41,844 bases of DNA from positions 1 through 41,844 of the forward strand of contig NZ_FNOK01000073.1 in assembly GCF_900106995.1 (NCBI RefSeq), written 5' to 3'. Each line of letters begins with the position of its first letter. Within the stretch, counting starts at the first letter, position 1. Shown here in pieces: positions 23,129 to 33,026 of this stretch. This DNA comes from Saccharopolyspora shandongensis (GTDB lineage Bacteria; Actinomycetota; Actinomycetes; Mycobacteriales; Pseudonocardiaceae). The translations under genes were made by a program, and so were the position numbers. A model generated the notes under the pieces. That model saw only the letters and a list, made by a program, of their open reading frames with translations, was not told the origin of the DNA and searched no databases.

Positions 23129-23220
23129 AAACCGGACGTACGTACTGCGAAATGCGGCGCTGAAACCGGACGAGCGTACTGCCGAAAGAAGATCCAAATA
23201 GGACGCGCGTACTGCCAACA
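23129..23220. repeat. Three direct repeats, 33-34 bp period
   Basis: Copies at 23129-23152, 23163-23187 and 23196-23220 share GGACGNNCGTACTGC, flanked by AAA on the left and, in copies 2-3, by CC and A-rich bases on the right. Starts of the core are 34 and 33 bp apart, close to three helical turns, so bound proteins would face one side. The array lies between the epimerase (minus) and malic enzyme (plus), just before a TTGACA at 23225. It looks like an operator array. Confidence 0.75.
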
Positions 23221-23224
23221 AGCC

Positions 23225-23230
23225 TTGACA
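23225..23230 (+). promoter_or_regulatory. TTGACA -35-like box
   Basis: A perfect TTGACA lies 5 bp past the third repeat, in a locally AT-richer stretch pointing to the malic enzyme. A convincing -10 at 17-19 bp is not visible (TGAGGT at 18 bp is the closest). Confidence 0.4.
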
Positions 23231-23367
23231 AAATGTTGAACTTGCTGGTGAGGTTATGTGATCCCGGTCGCTGACACTGATCTCGCGGCCTGGCACACTG
23301 TTCGAACCGCAGCGTCCGCCGAGGGCCGCTGTCCGACCAGGGCGGCAGGTCTCGGTTATTTCGAAAC

Positions 23368-23427
23368 ACTCGCCTGTCCCGCACGCCAGGGCAGGCGAGC
23401 GTTGCACGGGCGGCATAGTGCCGCCCG
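23368..23427 (+). promoter_or_regulatory. Two hairpins in malic enzyme leader
   Basis: Hairpin 1 (23368-23400) pairs CTCGCCTG-CCC with GGG-CAGGCGAG; hairpin 2 (23407-23427) is perfect, CGGGCGGCA-TAG-TGCCGCCCG. They lie 57-115 bp before the malic enzyme start. They could be an attenuator, an RNA control element, or just stem-loops; no T tract follows. The rest of 23231-23483 has no supported gene. Confidence 0.45.
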
Positions 23428-23483
23428 GTCCGCCCGGCCTGGAATGTGTCCGGGCCGCAGGCATGGCTACTTGGAGGGACGCC

Positions 23484-24683
23484 GTGACCACCGTCAACGA
23501 CAGCACCGCAAGCGGAGTCGGTGCGGATTTGACCAACGAGGAGATCTTCGCGGCGCACGAGGGCGGCAAGCTCTCCGTCGACGTGACGACGCCGCTGGAT
23601 TCCGCGCGGGATCTGTCGATCGCATACACCCCCGGCGTGGCGCAGGTCAGCCGGGCGATCGCCAGCGACCCGGCGCTGGCCGACCGCTACACCTGGACCC
23701 AACGGCTCGTCGCCGTGGTCAGCGACGGCACCGCCGTGCTCGGCCTGGGCGACATCGGGCCGCGGGCCTCGCTGCCGGTGATGGAGGGCAAGTCCGCGCT
23801 GTTCAAGACCTTCGCCGGGCTCGACTCGATCCCGCTGGTGCTGGACACCACCGACGTCGACGAGATCGTGGAGACCCTGGTCCGGCTGCGCCCGTCGTTC
23901 GGTGCGGTCAACCTGGAGGACATCTCCGCGCCGCGCTGCTTCGAGCTGGAGCGCCGGGTTTCCGAGGCGCTGGACTGCCCGGTCATGCACGACGACCAGC
24001 ACGGCACCGCCGTGGTCGTGCTCGCCGCGCTGCGCAACGCCGCCAAGGTCGTCGGCCGTGAGCTGGGATCGCTGCGCGTGGTGATCTCCGGCGCCGGCGC
24101 AGCCGGTGTGGCCTGCGCGAAGATCCTGCACACCGCCGGCGTCGGCGAGATCACCATGCTCGACTCGCGCGGCGTGATCCACTCGAGCCGGCAGGACCTG
24201 ACGCCGATCAAGCAGGAGCTCGCCGAGTTCACCAACTCCAGCGGGATCACCGGCGGGCCCGCCGAGGCGCTGCGCGGCGCCGACGTGGTGGTCGGTGTTT
24301 CGGTCGGGCAGCTCCCGGAGGAGCTGGTGGCGACGATGGCCGACGGCGCCATCGTGTTCGCGCTGTCCAACCCCGACCCGGAGATCCACCCGGACGTCGC
24401 CAAGCGGCACGCCGCCGTGGTCGCCACCGGGCGCAGCGACTTCCCGAACCAGATCAACAACGTGCTGGCGTTCCCGGGCATCTTCAAGGGAGCGCTGGAC
24501 GTCGGGGCGCGCAAGATCACCGACAACATGAAGGTCGCCGCGGCCGAGGCGATCGCGGCCGTCGCCGCCGACGACCTCAGCGCCGACTACATCGTGCCCA
24601 GCCCGCTCGACCCGCGGGTGGCGCCCGAGGTCAGCGCGGCGGTCGCGAAGGCGGCGCGGGCCGACGGAGTCGCGAAGGCATGA
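23484..24683 (+). CDS. NAD(P)-dependent malic enzyme
   Basis: The 399-residue protein is the short bacterial malic enzyme, turning malate into pyruvate and CO2 with NAD(P). Landmarks: SIAYTPGVAQVSRAIA, the active-site region GDIGPRASLPVMEGKSALFK with the catalytic Lys, NLEDISAPRCFELE and MHDDQHGTAVVVLAAL for metal binding, and GAGAAGVACAKIL for the nucleotide. It ends DNMKVAAAEAIAAVAA...YIVPSPLD. GTG at 23484 is 6 nt behind GGAGGG; ATG at 23463 is an alternative. A long leader with repeats and hairpins precedes it. Confidence 0.95.
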   Translation: MTTVNDSTASGVGADLTNEEIFAAHEGGKLSVDVTTPLDSARDLSIAYTPGVAQVSRAIASDPALADRYTWTQRLVAVVSDGTAVLGLGDIGPRASLPVMEGKSALFKTFAGLDSIPLVLDTTDVDEIVETLVRLRPSFGAVNLEDISAPRCFELERRVSEALDCPVMHDDQHGTAVVVLAALRNAAKVVGRELGSLRVVISGAGAAGVACAKILHTAGVGEITMLDSRGVIHSSRQDLTPIKQELAEFTNSSGITGGPAEALRGADVVVGVSVGQLPEELVATMADGAIVFALSNPDPEIHPDVAKRHAAVVATGRSDFPNQINNVLAFPGIFKGALDVGARKITDNMKVAAAEAIAAVAADDLSADYIVPSPLDPRVAPEVSAAVAKAARADGVAKA

Positions 24684-24737
24684 GCCGTCGAGGCTGTTGC
24701 CGGCTGACCGGACGGCGGTAGGTTCGGTTGGCGGCGC

Positions 24738-24774
24738 GGGGCCGGGGGAGCCAGCAGTCGGCTCCCCCGGCCCC
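24738..24774 (+). terminator. Terminator after malic enzyme
   Basis: GGGGCCGGGGGAGCC pairs perfectly with GGCTCCCCCGGCCCC around a 7-nt loop, 55 bp past the stop. The remaining 24775-25002 has no gene I can support. Confidence 0.85.
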
Positions 24775-25002
24775 GTCGCATCGGCGGCGGCCAACGGATT
24801 TCGGCAGTCGGCGTCATCGAGGCGGGCGACGGCTGTCACCTCTCCAGGGAACCGGTCTGATGACCCGGCACCATGGCGTTACCGCCGGTGCGTCGACCGG
24901 TAAGGTCGGCCGCACGGATCGCTGTGTCTCAAGTCACTCATCAGTGGCGGATCCGGCGTCCGGAATCGGCGGCCGCGCGGCCGCCACGCAGGAGGGGTGC
25001 AG

Positions 25003-27813
25003 TTGACCGAGCGGAGCGAGCGGAACCGGACGGCCTCCGGTGGTCTCGGCCTGGCCGGCGCCTGCGCCGAAACGTTCGAACTCGTCCCGCTGCCGGCCGC
25101 GCCGGCCCTGCTGAGCACCGCGGACGGCATCGTGGTGCGGGCGACGGAACAGGCCGCGACGCTCGCCGGCGAGACCGGCCCCGACGCGCTGATCGGCTGC
25201 CGCCTCGCGGAGCTCGTGTCCCGCGACGGCGCGGTGTCGATGCTGCGGACGCGCACCGGCCGGATTCCGGTCCGCCCGCTGAGCTGGCCGCACGCCGACG
25301 ACGAGCAGCTGCGCGTCACGGTGCTGACGGACGTCTCCGACCTGACCGAGGCGGCCCCGGCGGCGGCCGACGCCGCCCACTCCAACGAGCGGCGCTGGCT
25401 GATCGAGGCGCAGCGCATCGCCAAGGTCGGCAGCTGGGTGTTCTACCCGGAGACCGGTGAGCTCTACCGCAGCCCGGTGCTCGCCGAGTTCCTCGGCGGC
25501 TCGGGCGCCGAGAACGCCACCGACGCGGGCTCGATGATCGCGGCTTCGCATCCCGAGGACGAGGCCCGTGCCGCCCAGTTCTACGCCGACGTGCTCTCCG
25601 CGCCCGAGGGCGAACTGCTGGAGGTCGAGCTCCGCGACCTGCCCGGCAAGCGGATCTACCTGTGCACCGGCCGCGCCGAGTACAACCGCTCCGGCCGGGT
25701 CGAACGGGTGCAGGGCACCGTCCAGGACGTCACCGAACACCGGGCGCTGGAACGCCAGCTCCGCGACGAGCGGCGCAAGCTGCAGGACGCGCAGCGGATC
25801 GCCCGGCTCGGCACCTGGGAGTGGGATCCGCGGTCCGACGCCATACGGCTGTCGCGGATGCTGCACGAGATCATCGGCAAGCCGACCACCGCGCACCTCA
25901 CCTTCGACACCTACCTGGAGCGGGTGCACCCGGACGACGCGGACTGGGTCCGGCAGGCGTGGGAACCGCTGATCGACCGGCACGAACCGATCGAGGTCGA
26001 GCACCGCTACGTGCGGCTCGACGGCACGATGCGGATCCTCCGGCTGCACGGCACCGCGATCAAGGACGCCGACGGCGAAGTCGTCATGGTCGGCACCGTG
26101 CAGGACGTCACCGAGCAGCGCGCGGTGGTGACCCGCATGGAGCGGTCCAGCCAGCGCTTCAGCGACCTGGTCAACATCACGCCGGTCGGGATCGGGCTGT
26201 TCGACCGGGCCGAGCGGCTGGTCGACGCCAACGACGCGCTGTGCGACCTCCTCGGCTACCGGCTGGAGCAGCTGCGCGGCATGACCGTGCCCCAGATCAC
26301 CCACCCCGACGAGCGGCAGACCGGCCTGCCCACGCCGCGCGAGCGGCCGGGCCTCCGGCGCCGGGTGCCGCAGCGGGTGCTGGTGCGCTCTGACGGCGAG
26401 CCGGTGTACTGCGAGCTGCACACGTCCTCGTCGGTGCAGGACGACGGCACGCAGTTCTGGCTCGTGGTCTTCCAGGACATCACCGAGCGGCGGCGCGCGG
26501 CCGAGGCCCTGCGCTACCAGGCCACCCACGACGACCTGACCGGGCTGCCGAACCGCGCGGCCGTGAAGGACCTGCTCCTCGGGTTGCTCGGGCGCGCCGA
26601 CTCGCACCGCGTCGCGGTGCTGTTCTGCGACATCGACAACTTCAAGCGGGTAAACGATTCACTGGGCCACGACGCCGGGGACGAACTACTGGTCGCGCTG
26701 GCCCGGCGGCTCGAAGGCGGGCTGCCGGACGGCTGCACGGCGGCCCGGTTGTCCGGCGACGAGTTCGTGATCATCTGCCAGGACATCGAGGCCGTCGGCG
26801 GCGTCGACTCGCTGGCGACCCGGGTGTCCGGGCTGCTGCGCACCGCGGTGCCGGTGCACGGCCAGCTGATCCGGGTGTCGTCGTCGATCGGCGCCGCGGT
26901 GCCCAACGGATCCGGCGCCGGCGGCGAGGACCTGCTGCGGTTCGCCGACGCGGCGATGTTCGAGGCGAAGCGCCGCGGCACCGGCAAGGTCTCGCTGGCC
27001 AGCCCCGCGCTGATGGCCTCGGCGGACCGGCAGCTGCAGCTGGAGGGCCAGCTGCGGGAGGCGCTGAACAACGACGGGCTCGTCCTGCACTACCAGCCGG
27101 TGGTGAACTCCGACGGCGTGGTGGTGACCGCCGAGGCGCTGGTGCGCTGGCCACACCCGGATCGCGGGATGCTCGCGCCGGACGCGTTCCTGCCGGTCGC
27201 GGAGCAGGGCGACCTGCTGCGCGAGCTGGACCGCTGGGTGCTGCGGACCGCGCTCCGGGAGGCGGCGACGTGGCCGGCCCGCAACGGCCGCCCGGTCGGC
27301 GTCGCGGTGAACCTGGCGGGCCTGGTGCCGGGCGGCCCGGAGTTCGTCGACGGGGTCGCCGACATCGTCGCCGACACCGGCATCGCCTGGAACCGGGTGA
27401 TCCTGGAGCTGGTGGAGACGGCGCTGGTGGACCTGCCGTCGCGGACCCGGCACGAGATGGGCGAACTGGTGGCGCGCGGCGTGCGGTTCGCCGTCGACGA
27501 CTTCGGCACCGGCTACTCGTCGCTGGCCCGGCTGAAGGACCTGCCGGCGCAGATCATCAAGGTGGACCGCCGGTTCGTCGCCGGCGTCGGCGGCGACGCC
27601 TCGGACTTCGCGGTGGCGCGGGCGGTCGTGGACATGGCGCGCGCGATGGGCCGCCAATGCGTCGCCGAGGGCGTGGAGACGGCGACGCAGTTCCACGTGC
27701 TCTGCGGCGTCGGCGTGGACGCCTACCAGGGCTGGCTGTTCTCGAAGGCGCTCCCGGCCCGCGAGTTCCGCGACCTCCTCGATCGCGGCCCCATGCCGAT
27801 CCCGGGAGCCTGA
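25003..27813 (+). CDS. Four-PAS GGDEF-EAL protein (c-di-GMP turnover)
   Basis: The 936-residue cytosolic protein has a PAS-like N-terminal part (about 20-115), three further PAS/PAC units (about 130-250, 255-375, 380-505; each closing with DVTEHR, DVTEQR or DITERR), a GGDEF domain (about 510-670) and an EAL domain (about 690-930). The cyclase signature reads SGDEF (584-588), a form still compatible with activity; the phosphodiesterase has EAL (711-713) and DDFGTGYSSL. I see no RxxD inhibitory site right before SGDEF. It may make or break c-di-GMP in response to ligands or redox at the PAS domains. TTG at 25003 lies 7 nt behind AGGAGG; a GTG two codons earlier is too close to it. No membrane segment. 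Confidence 0.93.
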   Translation: MTERSERNRTASGGLGLAGACAETFELVPLPAAPALLSTADGIVVRATEQAATLAGETGPDALIGCRLAELVSRDGAVSMLRTRTGRIPVRPLSWPHADDEQLRVTVLTDVSDLTEAAPAAADAAHSNERRWLIEAQRIAKVGSWVFYPETGELYRSPVLAEFLGGSGAENATDAGSMIAASHPEDEARAAQFYADVLSAPEGELLEVELRDLPGKRIYLCTGRAEYNRSGRVERVQGTVQDVTEHRALERQLRDERRKLQDAQRIARLGTWEWDPRSDAIRLSRMLHEIIGKPTTAHLTFDTYLERVHPDDADWVRQAWEPLIDRHEPIEVEHRYVRLDGTMRILRLHGTAIKDADGEVVMVGTVQDVTEQRAVVTRMERSSQRFSDLVNITPVGIGLFDRAERLVDANDALCDLLGYRLEQLRGMTVPQITHPDERQTGLPTPRERPGLRRRVPQRVLVRSDGEPVYCELHTSSSVQDDGTQFWLVVFQDITERRRAAEALRYQATHDDLTGLPNRAAVKDLLLGLLGRADSHRVAVLFCDIDNFKRVNDSLGHDAGDELLVALARRLEGGLPDGCTAARLSGDEFVIICQDIEAVGGVDSLATRVSGLLRTAVPVHGQLIRVSSSIGAAVPNGSGAGGEDLLRFADAAMFEAKRRGTGKVSLASPALMASADRQLQLEGQLREALNNDGLVLHYQPVVNSDGVVVTAEALVRWPHPDRGMLAPDAFLPVAEQGDLLRELDRWVLRTALREAATWPARNGRPVGVAVNLAGLVPGGPEFVDGVADIVADTGIAWNRVILELVETALVDLPSRTRHEMGELVARGVRFAVDDFGTGYSSLARLKDLPAQIIKVDRRFVAGVGGDASDFAVARAVVDMARAMGRQCVAEGVETATQFHVLCGVGVDAYQGWLFSKALPAREFRDLLDRGPMPIPGA

Positions 27814-27816
27814 CGA

Positions 27817-27844
27817 GGCGGCGGTTTCGCGCGAAACCGCCGCC
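27817..27844. terminator. 28-bp perfect palindrome
   Basis: GGCGGCGGTTTCGC followed by its exact complement, 3 bp past the preceding stop. The word TTTCGCGCGAAACCGCC recurs at 27866-27882. As RNA it is a stable hairpin and probably ends the GGDEF-EAL transcript; as DNA it could be a protein site. The rest up to 27951 has no gene. Confidence 0.65.
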
Positions 27845-27951
27845 CGCAGGCGTGCCGAACGCCGTTTTCGCGCGAAACCGCCACGCAGAACGAGATCCCG
27901 AACAGCCCCGGCGACGAGGCGAAGCCCGGACCTCCAGAGAGGTCGCGGCCG

Positions 27952-29496
27952 CTACGGTGTCGCGGCGCGGAGCAGGTCGGCGATCCGGTGGCGAGGCAGG
28001 TCGATCAGGCGCAGTTCGAGGTCGGCCGCGATCGGGGCGAGCGCCGCGACCCGTTCCCGGGCTTCGCGCTTGGTCAGGTCCGCCTCGGAGTGCGCGATCA
28101 GCGCCTCCCGCCAGACGTTGCCGACCTTGCCGTGCGCCCGGGTCAGCAGGTGGTGCGCCACCGTCGGGGTGTCGACCAGGTCAGCCACCAGGATCGCGTG
28201 CTTCGAGTCCGGGCTGCTGCGGTGGAACCGCAGCCGGTACTTCGCCGCGACCAGCTCGGAAAGGGCGTGCTGGGCGCGCTCGCTGGTGATGTCCGGGTGG
28301 TTGTTCGGCACCACGAAGCCGGCGCGTTCGGCGTTGCAGGCCAACAACATCCGCAGCAGCCACGGCCCCGGGTCGGCCCGCAGGTCGAACACCGGCGCGC
28401 CCTGCTGCTGCCGGATCGGCCGGGGCCAGCCGGGATCCCGCAGCGACGTGACCGGGCCGCCGACCCGCTCGCCGATCGCGTTCAGGAACTCCGCGGGCGC
28501 GGAGGCCTCCAGCGCCTCCACCGACTGCGGGCCGTGCGTGTAGATCCCCGGCGCTTGGCGCAGCGCGAGCTTGCGGGTGTGCGCGGTCGGCTGGCACACG
28601 TACAGGTCGCTGGCGCTGCCGATGGCCTGCGCGCCGAAGTACCGGTGGAACCGGGGCAGGATCGCCTCGAACACCATGCCCAGCCGCAGCAGCTCCTGCT
28701 GCACCTTGTGCCCCAGCGCCGGCGTCCGCGGGCTGTAGCCGTAGGCGATCAGCAGCCGGCTGTTCGGGCCGGCCAGGCACTCGGCGGCCCGGGTGGCGAA
28801 CAACCCGATGCCCTCCGGGGTGTAGGGCGGGTCGGTGAACACCAGGTCCGCGGAGTTCTCCAGCACGGGCGGCACCCCGAACCGCAGGTCGGCGTGCAGC
28901 GTGCGGACGGCGAAGCCGTGCTCGGCCGCGACCGAGTCGATGTGCGCCAGGATGCGCTCGTCGACGTCCACCACGGTCACCGACGCCGACGGCACGACGA
29001 GGCTCAACGCCAGCGAAGTCAGGTCGTGGTCGCCCAGGCAGAGCACCTGCGCGCCGCGCAGGTCGTAGGTGTCGCGCAGCCATTCGGCGCGGCGCAGCGC
29101 CGTTTCCGGCGTAGCCGTCACGTGGTCGAGCGCCGTTGTAGGCGCCGGCCCGCTCTCGACGAACTCCCGCATCCGTTCCAGCTGCTCGGCACCGGTGGAC
29201 GCGGCGGGGCGCAGCTCGTCCAGCGCGAAGCGCTGCCGGTAGCGGTCGCGGGCTTCCGGCGTCAGCCGGTACGTCCCGCCGACGGCTTCGACGTCCGGGC
29301 CGGCGGTGGCGATCAGGTCCTCGACCGTGCGCCGCGTGACGGCCGTCCGGCGGATCAGCTCGTCGAGCGGCAGCGCTCCTTCGGCTAGCTGGGCGAGGAC
29401 TTCGCGCAGCCGTCGGGCGAGGACTCCGGCTTCGGCGAGCACCGCGTGCACGGCGTCGACGGGCTCGGAAGTTGCGGGGTGCTGAGCAGTGTTCAT
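27952..29496 (-). CDS. BpsA-family aminopropyltransferase-like protein with C-terminal extension
   Basis: The 514-residue protein starts with a winged-helix-like part (about 30-85, LDELIRRTAVTRRTVEDLI), then a domain of the branched polyamine synthase BpsA family (about 118-300): DHVTATPETALRRAEWL, CLGDHDLTSLALSL, VVDVDERILAHID and FTDPPYTPEGIGLF. In thermophiles BpsA adds aminopropyl groups to spermidine, giving branched polyamines. The final 210 residues are extra compared with the 350-residue thermophile enzyme and are not recognised. ATG at 29496 lacks a strong ribosome binding site; AAGG is 12 nt upstream. Its product here is unknown; a methyltransferase role is also possible from the Rossmann fold. 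Confidence 0.8.
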   Translation of the reverse strand: MNTAQHPATSEPVDAVHAVLAEAGVLARRLREVLAQLAEGALPLDELIRRTAVTRRTVEDLIATAGPDVEAVGGTYRLTPEARDRYRQRFALDELRPAASTGAEQLERMREFVESGPAPTTALDHVTATPETALRRAEWLRDTYDLRGAQVLCLGDHDLTSLALSLVVPSASVTVVDVDERILAHIDSVAAEHGFAVRTLHADLRFGVPPVLENSADLVFTDPPYTPEGIGLFATRAAECLAGPNSRLLIAYGYSPRTPALGHKVQQELLRLGMVFEAILPRFHRYFGAQAIGSASDLYVCQPTAHTRKLALRQAPGIYTHGPQSVEALEASAPAEFLNAIGERVGGPVTSLRDPGWPRPIRQQQGAPVFDLRADPGPWLLRMLLACNAERAGFVVPNNHPDITSERAQHALSELVAAKYRLRFHRSSPDSKHAILVADLVDTPTVAHHLLTRAHGKVGNVWREALIAHSEADLTKREARERVAALAPIAADLELRLIDLPRHRIADLLRAATP

Positions 29497-29670
29497 CGGG
29501 TTCTCAACCTTACGGCGTGCCCCGCGCCGCCGCTGCCGCGCCGGTTCCCAGAGCGTGGGAGCGCGCTGTTGAGAAGATCACGCGATGGTCTCGGTCGATC
29601 GCACGATTCGGCCGATCGAGCTAGGGTCGGCCAGGTTTGGGGGACCGGGACGATCTACGAGGGGGCTCGG

Positions 29671-30764
<1,094 letters not shown>

Positions 30765-30768
<4 letters not shown>

Positions 30769-31421
30769 TCGACTTCTTCAGCAGCCCCAGCAACCGGGAG
30801 ATGGTGCTCGAACAACTCGGCCAGCACATCTACCTATCGCTGCTGCCGCTGCTGCTCGGCGTCCTGGCGGCGCTGCCGCTGGGCCGCCTCGCGCAGCAGG
30901 TGCGCTGGCTGCGCGGCCTGCTGCAGGGCGGCGCCAACATCTTCTACACGATCCCGTCGCTGGCCCTGTTCGTGATCATCCCCGGGCTGCTGGGCACGCC
31001 GCTGCTGTCCTCGATCAACGTGATCATCGCCCTCACGCTCTACACCGCGGCGCTGCTGGTGCGGCCGGTCCGGGACGCCCTGGACGCGGTGCCCGCGCAC
31101 ATCGTCACCGCCGCGACCGCGATGGGCTACCGCTCCGGCCGGCGGTTCCTGGCCGTGGAGCTGCCGCTGGCGGTGCCGGTGCTGGCGGCCGCCGTCCGGG
31201 TCGCCTCGGTCAGCAACATCAGCCTGGTCAGCGTGGGCGCGCTGGTCGGTATCGGCGGCCTGGGCCGGCTGTTCACCGCCGGGTTCCAGCTGGACTACCC
31301 GGAGCAGATCATCGTGGGCATCGTGCTGACCGTACTGCTGGCGCTGGTGGTCGACCTGCTGCTGGTGGCGTTGTGGCGGCTGCTGACGCCGTGGGCGCGG
31401 GCGGGGGTGAGCGGCGCATGA
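30765..31421 (+). CDS. opuCB: Osmoprotectant ABC transporter, permease 1
   Basis: The 218-residue membrane protein has about five or six membrane segments and the OpuC/ProW permease hallmark FYTIPSLALFVIIP and the EAA-like loop AATAMGYRSGRRFLAVELPLAVPVL that docks to the ATPase. The ATG overlaps the stop of the ATPase gene (ATGA). It forms the channel together with the next gene's product. Confidence 0.94.
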
Positions 31422-32098
31422 TCGGCGCGCTGATCGACTGGCTTACCGACCCGGCGCACTGGACGGGCCCGGGCGGGATCGCGGCGCAAACCCTGCTGCA
31501 CCTGTACTACTGCGTGCTCTCGGTCGCCGTCGCGTCCGTGGTGGCCGTCCCGCTGGGTGTCTACATCGGACACACCGGGCGCGGCGCGGTGTTCGTGGTG
31601 GGGATCAGCAACGCGATGCGGGCGCTGCCGACGCTGGGCGTGGTGACGCTGCTGGTGCTGGGGTTCGGGCTGGGGGAAGGCCCGGCGCTGGCCGGGCTGG
31701 TCATCCTCGCCATCCCGGCGATCCTCTCCGGCGCCTACGCCGGGGTCCGCAACGCGCCCGCCGACGCGGTCGACGCGGCCAAGGGCATGGGCATGACGCC
31801 GATGCAGCGGCTGTGGCAGGTGGAGCTGCCGACCGCGCTGCCGCTGCTGCTCGGCGGGGTGCGCAGCGCGATGCTGCAGGTGGTCGCCACCGCGGCCGTC
31901 GCCGCCTACGTCGGGCTCGGCGGGCTGGGGCGGATCCTGCTGGACGGGCTGAAGATCAGCAACTACGCGCAGATGGCCTCGGCCGCGATCGTCATCGCGG
32001 TGCTCGCGGTCCTGCTCGACCTGGTGTTGGCCGGCGCGACCCGGCTGTTGGTGCCGCGCGGTCTGGTGCTGGCCGCCCGACGAGGAGGTAAGGATTGA
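31418..32098 (+). CDS. opuCD: Osmoprotectant ABC transporter, permease 2
   Basis: The 226-residue membrane protein is the second permease, with AMRALPTLGVVTLLVLGFG as membrane core and the coupling loop AAKGMGMTPMQRLWQVELPTALPLLLGG. About six membrane segments. ATG at 31418 overlaps the previous stop (ATGA); the longer frame upstream is the previous gene's antiphase. Two unlike permeases per operon are typical of OpuC. Confidence 0.94.
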   Translation: MIGALIDWLTDPAHWTGPGGIAAQTLLHLYYCVLSVAVASVVAVPLGVYIGHTGRGAVFVVGISNAMRALPTLGVVTLLVLGFGLGEGPALAGLVILAIPAILSGAYAGVRNAPADAVDAAKGMGMTPMQRLWQVELPTALPLLLGGVRSAMLQVVATAAVAAYVGLGGLGRILLDGLKISNYAQMASAAIVIAVLAVLLDLVLAGATRLLVPRGLVLAARRGGKD

Positions 32099-32976
32099 TG
32101 AAGCGGTTGCTGGTGTGCGCCGCCGCGGCGGCGCTGCTGCTGACCGGCTGCGGTTCGCAGGACCCGTTGCAGGCCAACCGGGACGCCGGTGGCGCGTTGG
32201 TGGTCGGCTCGGCGGACTTCGCCGAGAGCGAGCTGCTGATGCACATCTACGCCGAGGCGCTGAAGACCACCGGTGCCGAGGTGGAGACCCGGCCGCGCAT
32301 CGGCGCCCGGGAGTTCTACGTGAACGCGGTGCGCAACGGTGAGCTGGCGGTGGTTCCCGACTACACCGGGAACCTGCTGCAGTACCTGGACCCGCAGTCG
32401 CCGGCGACCGAGACCCAGCAGGTCTACGACCAGCTGAAGAAGGCCGTGCCGGGCGAGATGGAGCTGCTGGAGCAGTCCCCGGCGGAGGACTCCGACGTGC
32501 TGACCGTCACCGCGGCCACCGCGGGCACCGGGGTGCGCTCGATGGCCGACCTCGGGCCGCGCTGCGGCGAGTTCGTGCTCGGCGCGCCCGCGGAGTGGAA
32601 GTCCCGCTGGGAGACCAAGATCGCGGAGGACTACGGCTGCCGGTTCAAGGAGATCCGCCCCGTGGAGGCGGGCACCATCACGGTGAACGCGTTGACCGCC
32701 GGGCAGATCCAGGTGGCGAACCTGTTCACCACGTCGTCGCAGATCTCGGCGAACAACCTGGTGAAGCTGGACGATCCGAAGAACATGTTCCCGGCGCAGA
32801 ACGTGGTTCCGCTGGCGCACAAGGGGAAGCTGACCCCGCAGCAGGCGGAGGCGCTGAACAAGGTGTCCCGGGCCCTCGACACGGACAAGCTCACGGAGCT
32901 CAACCGCAAGCTCGAGGTCGAGAAGGCCAACCCGGCGGACGTGGCCAAGGAATTCGTCGCCTCGGCAGGCCTCTGA
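32098..32976 (+). CDS. opuCC: Osmoprotectant-binding lipoprotein
   Basis: The 292-residue protein has a lipoprotein signal MKRLLVCAAAAALLLTGCGS (lipobox LTGC) and an OpuAC/ProX-like binding fold: VVGSADFAESELLMHIYAEAL, VPDYTGNLLQYLD, and VANLFTTSSQISANNLVKLDD. It captures betaine, choline or similar compounds outside the membrane. The ATG overlaps the stop of permease 2 (TGATG) with GGAGGTAAGG before it; a TTG one codon earlier is possible. Confidence 0.93.
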   Translation: MKRLLVCAAAAALLLTGCGSQDPLQANRDAGGALVVGSADFAESELLMHIYAEALKTTGAEVETRPRIGAREFYVNAVRNGELAVVPDYTGNLLQYLDPQSPATETQQVYDQLKKAVPGEMELLEQSPAEDSDVLTVTAATAGTGVRSMADLGPRCGEFVLGAPAEWKSRWETKIAEDYGCRFKEIRPVEAGTITVNALTAGQIQVANLFTTSSQISANNLVKLDDPKNMFPAQNVVPLAHKGKLTPQQAEALNKVSRALDTDKLTELNRKLEVEKANPADVAKEFVASAGL

Positions 32977-32979
32977 TCT

Positions 32980-33021
32980 CGTGAGTGTTCGTTCCGGTAA
33001 GAACCGGGACGAACACTCACG
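32980..33021. terminator. Bidirectional terminator
   Basis: CGTGAGTGTTCGT and ACGAACACTCACG form a perfect 13-bp stem with an inner CCGGT/ACCGG pairing. It separates the convergent transporter operon and IclR gene. Confidence 0.88.
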
Positions 33022-33026
33022 ACCGG

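Noticed and set aside
23301..23320. A GTTCGAAC word that could suggest a tRNA T arm
   Set aside because: No acceptor, D or anticodon arms can be built around it; no tRNA was found in the window.
23127..24839. A 570-codon minus-strand frame across the malic enzyme
   Set aside because: Antisense shadow of a certain gene, with shadow-like composition.
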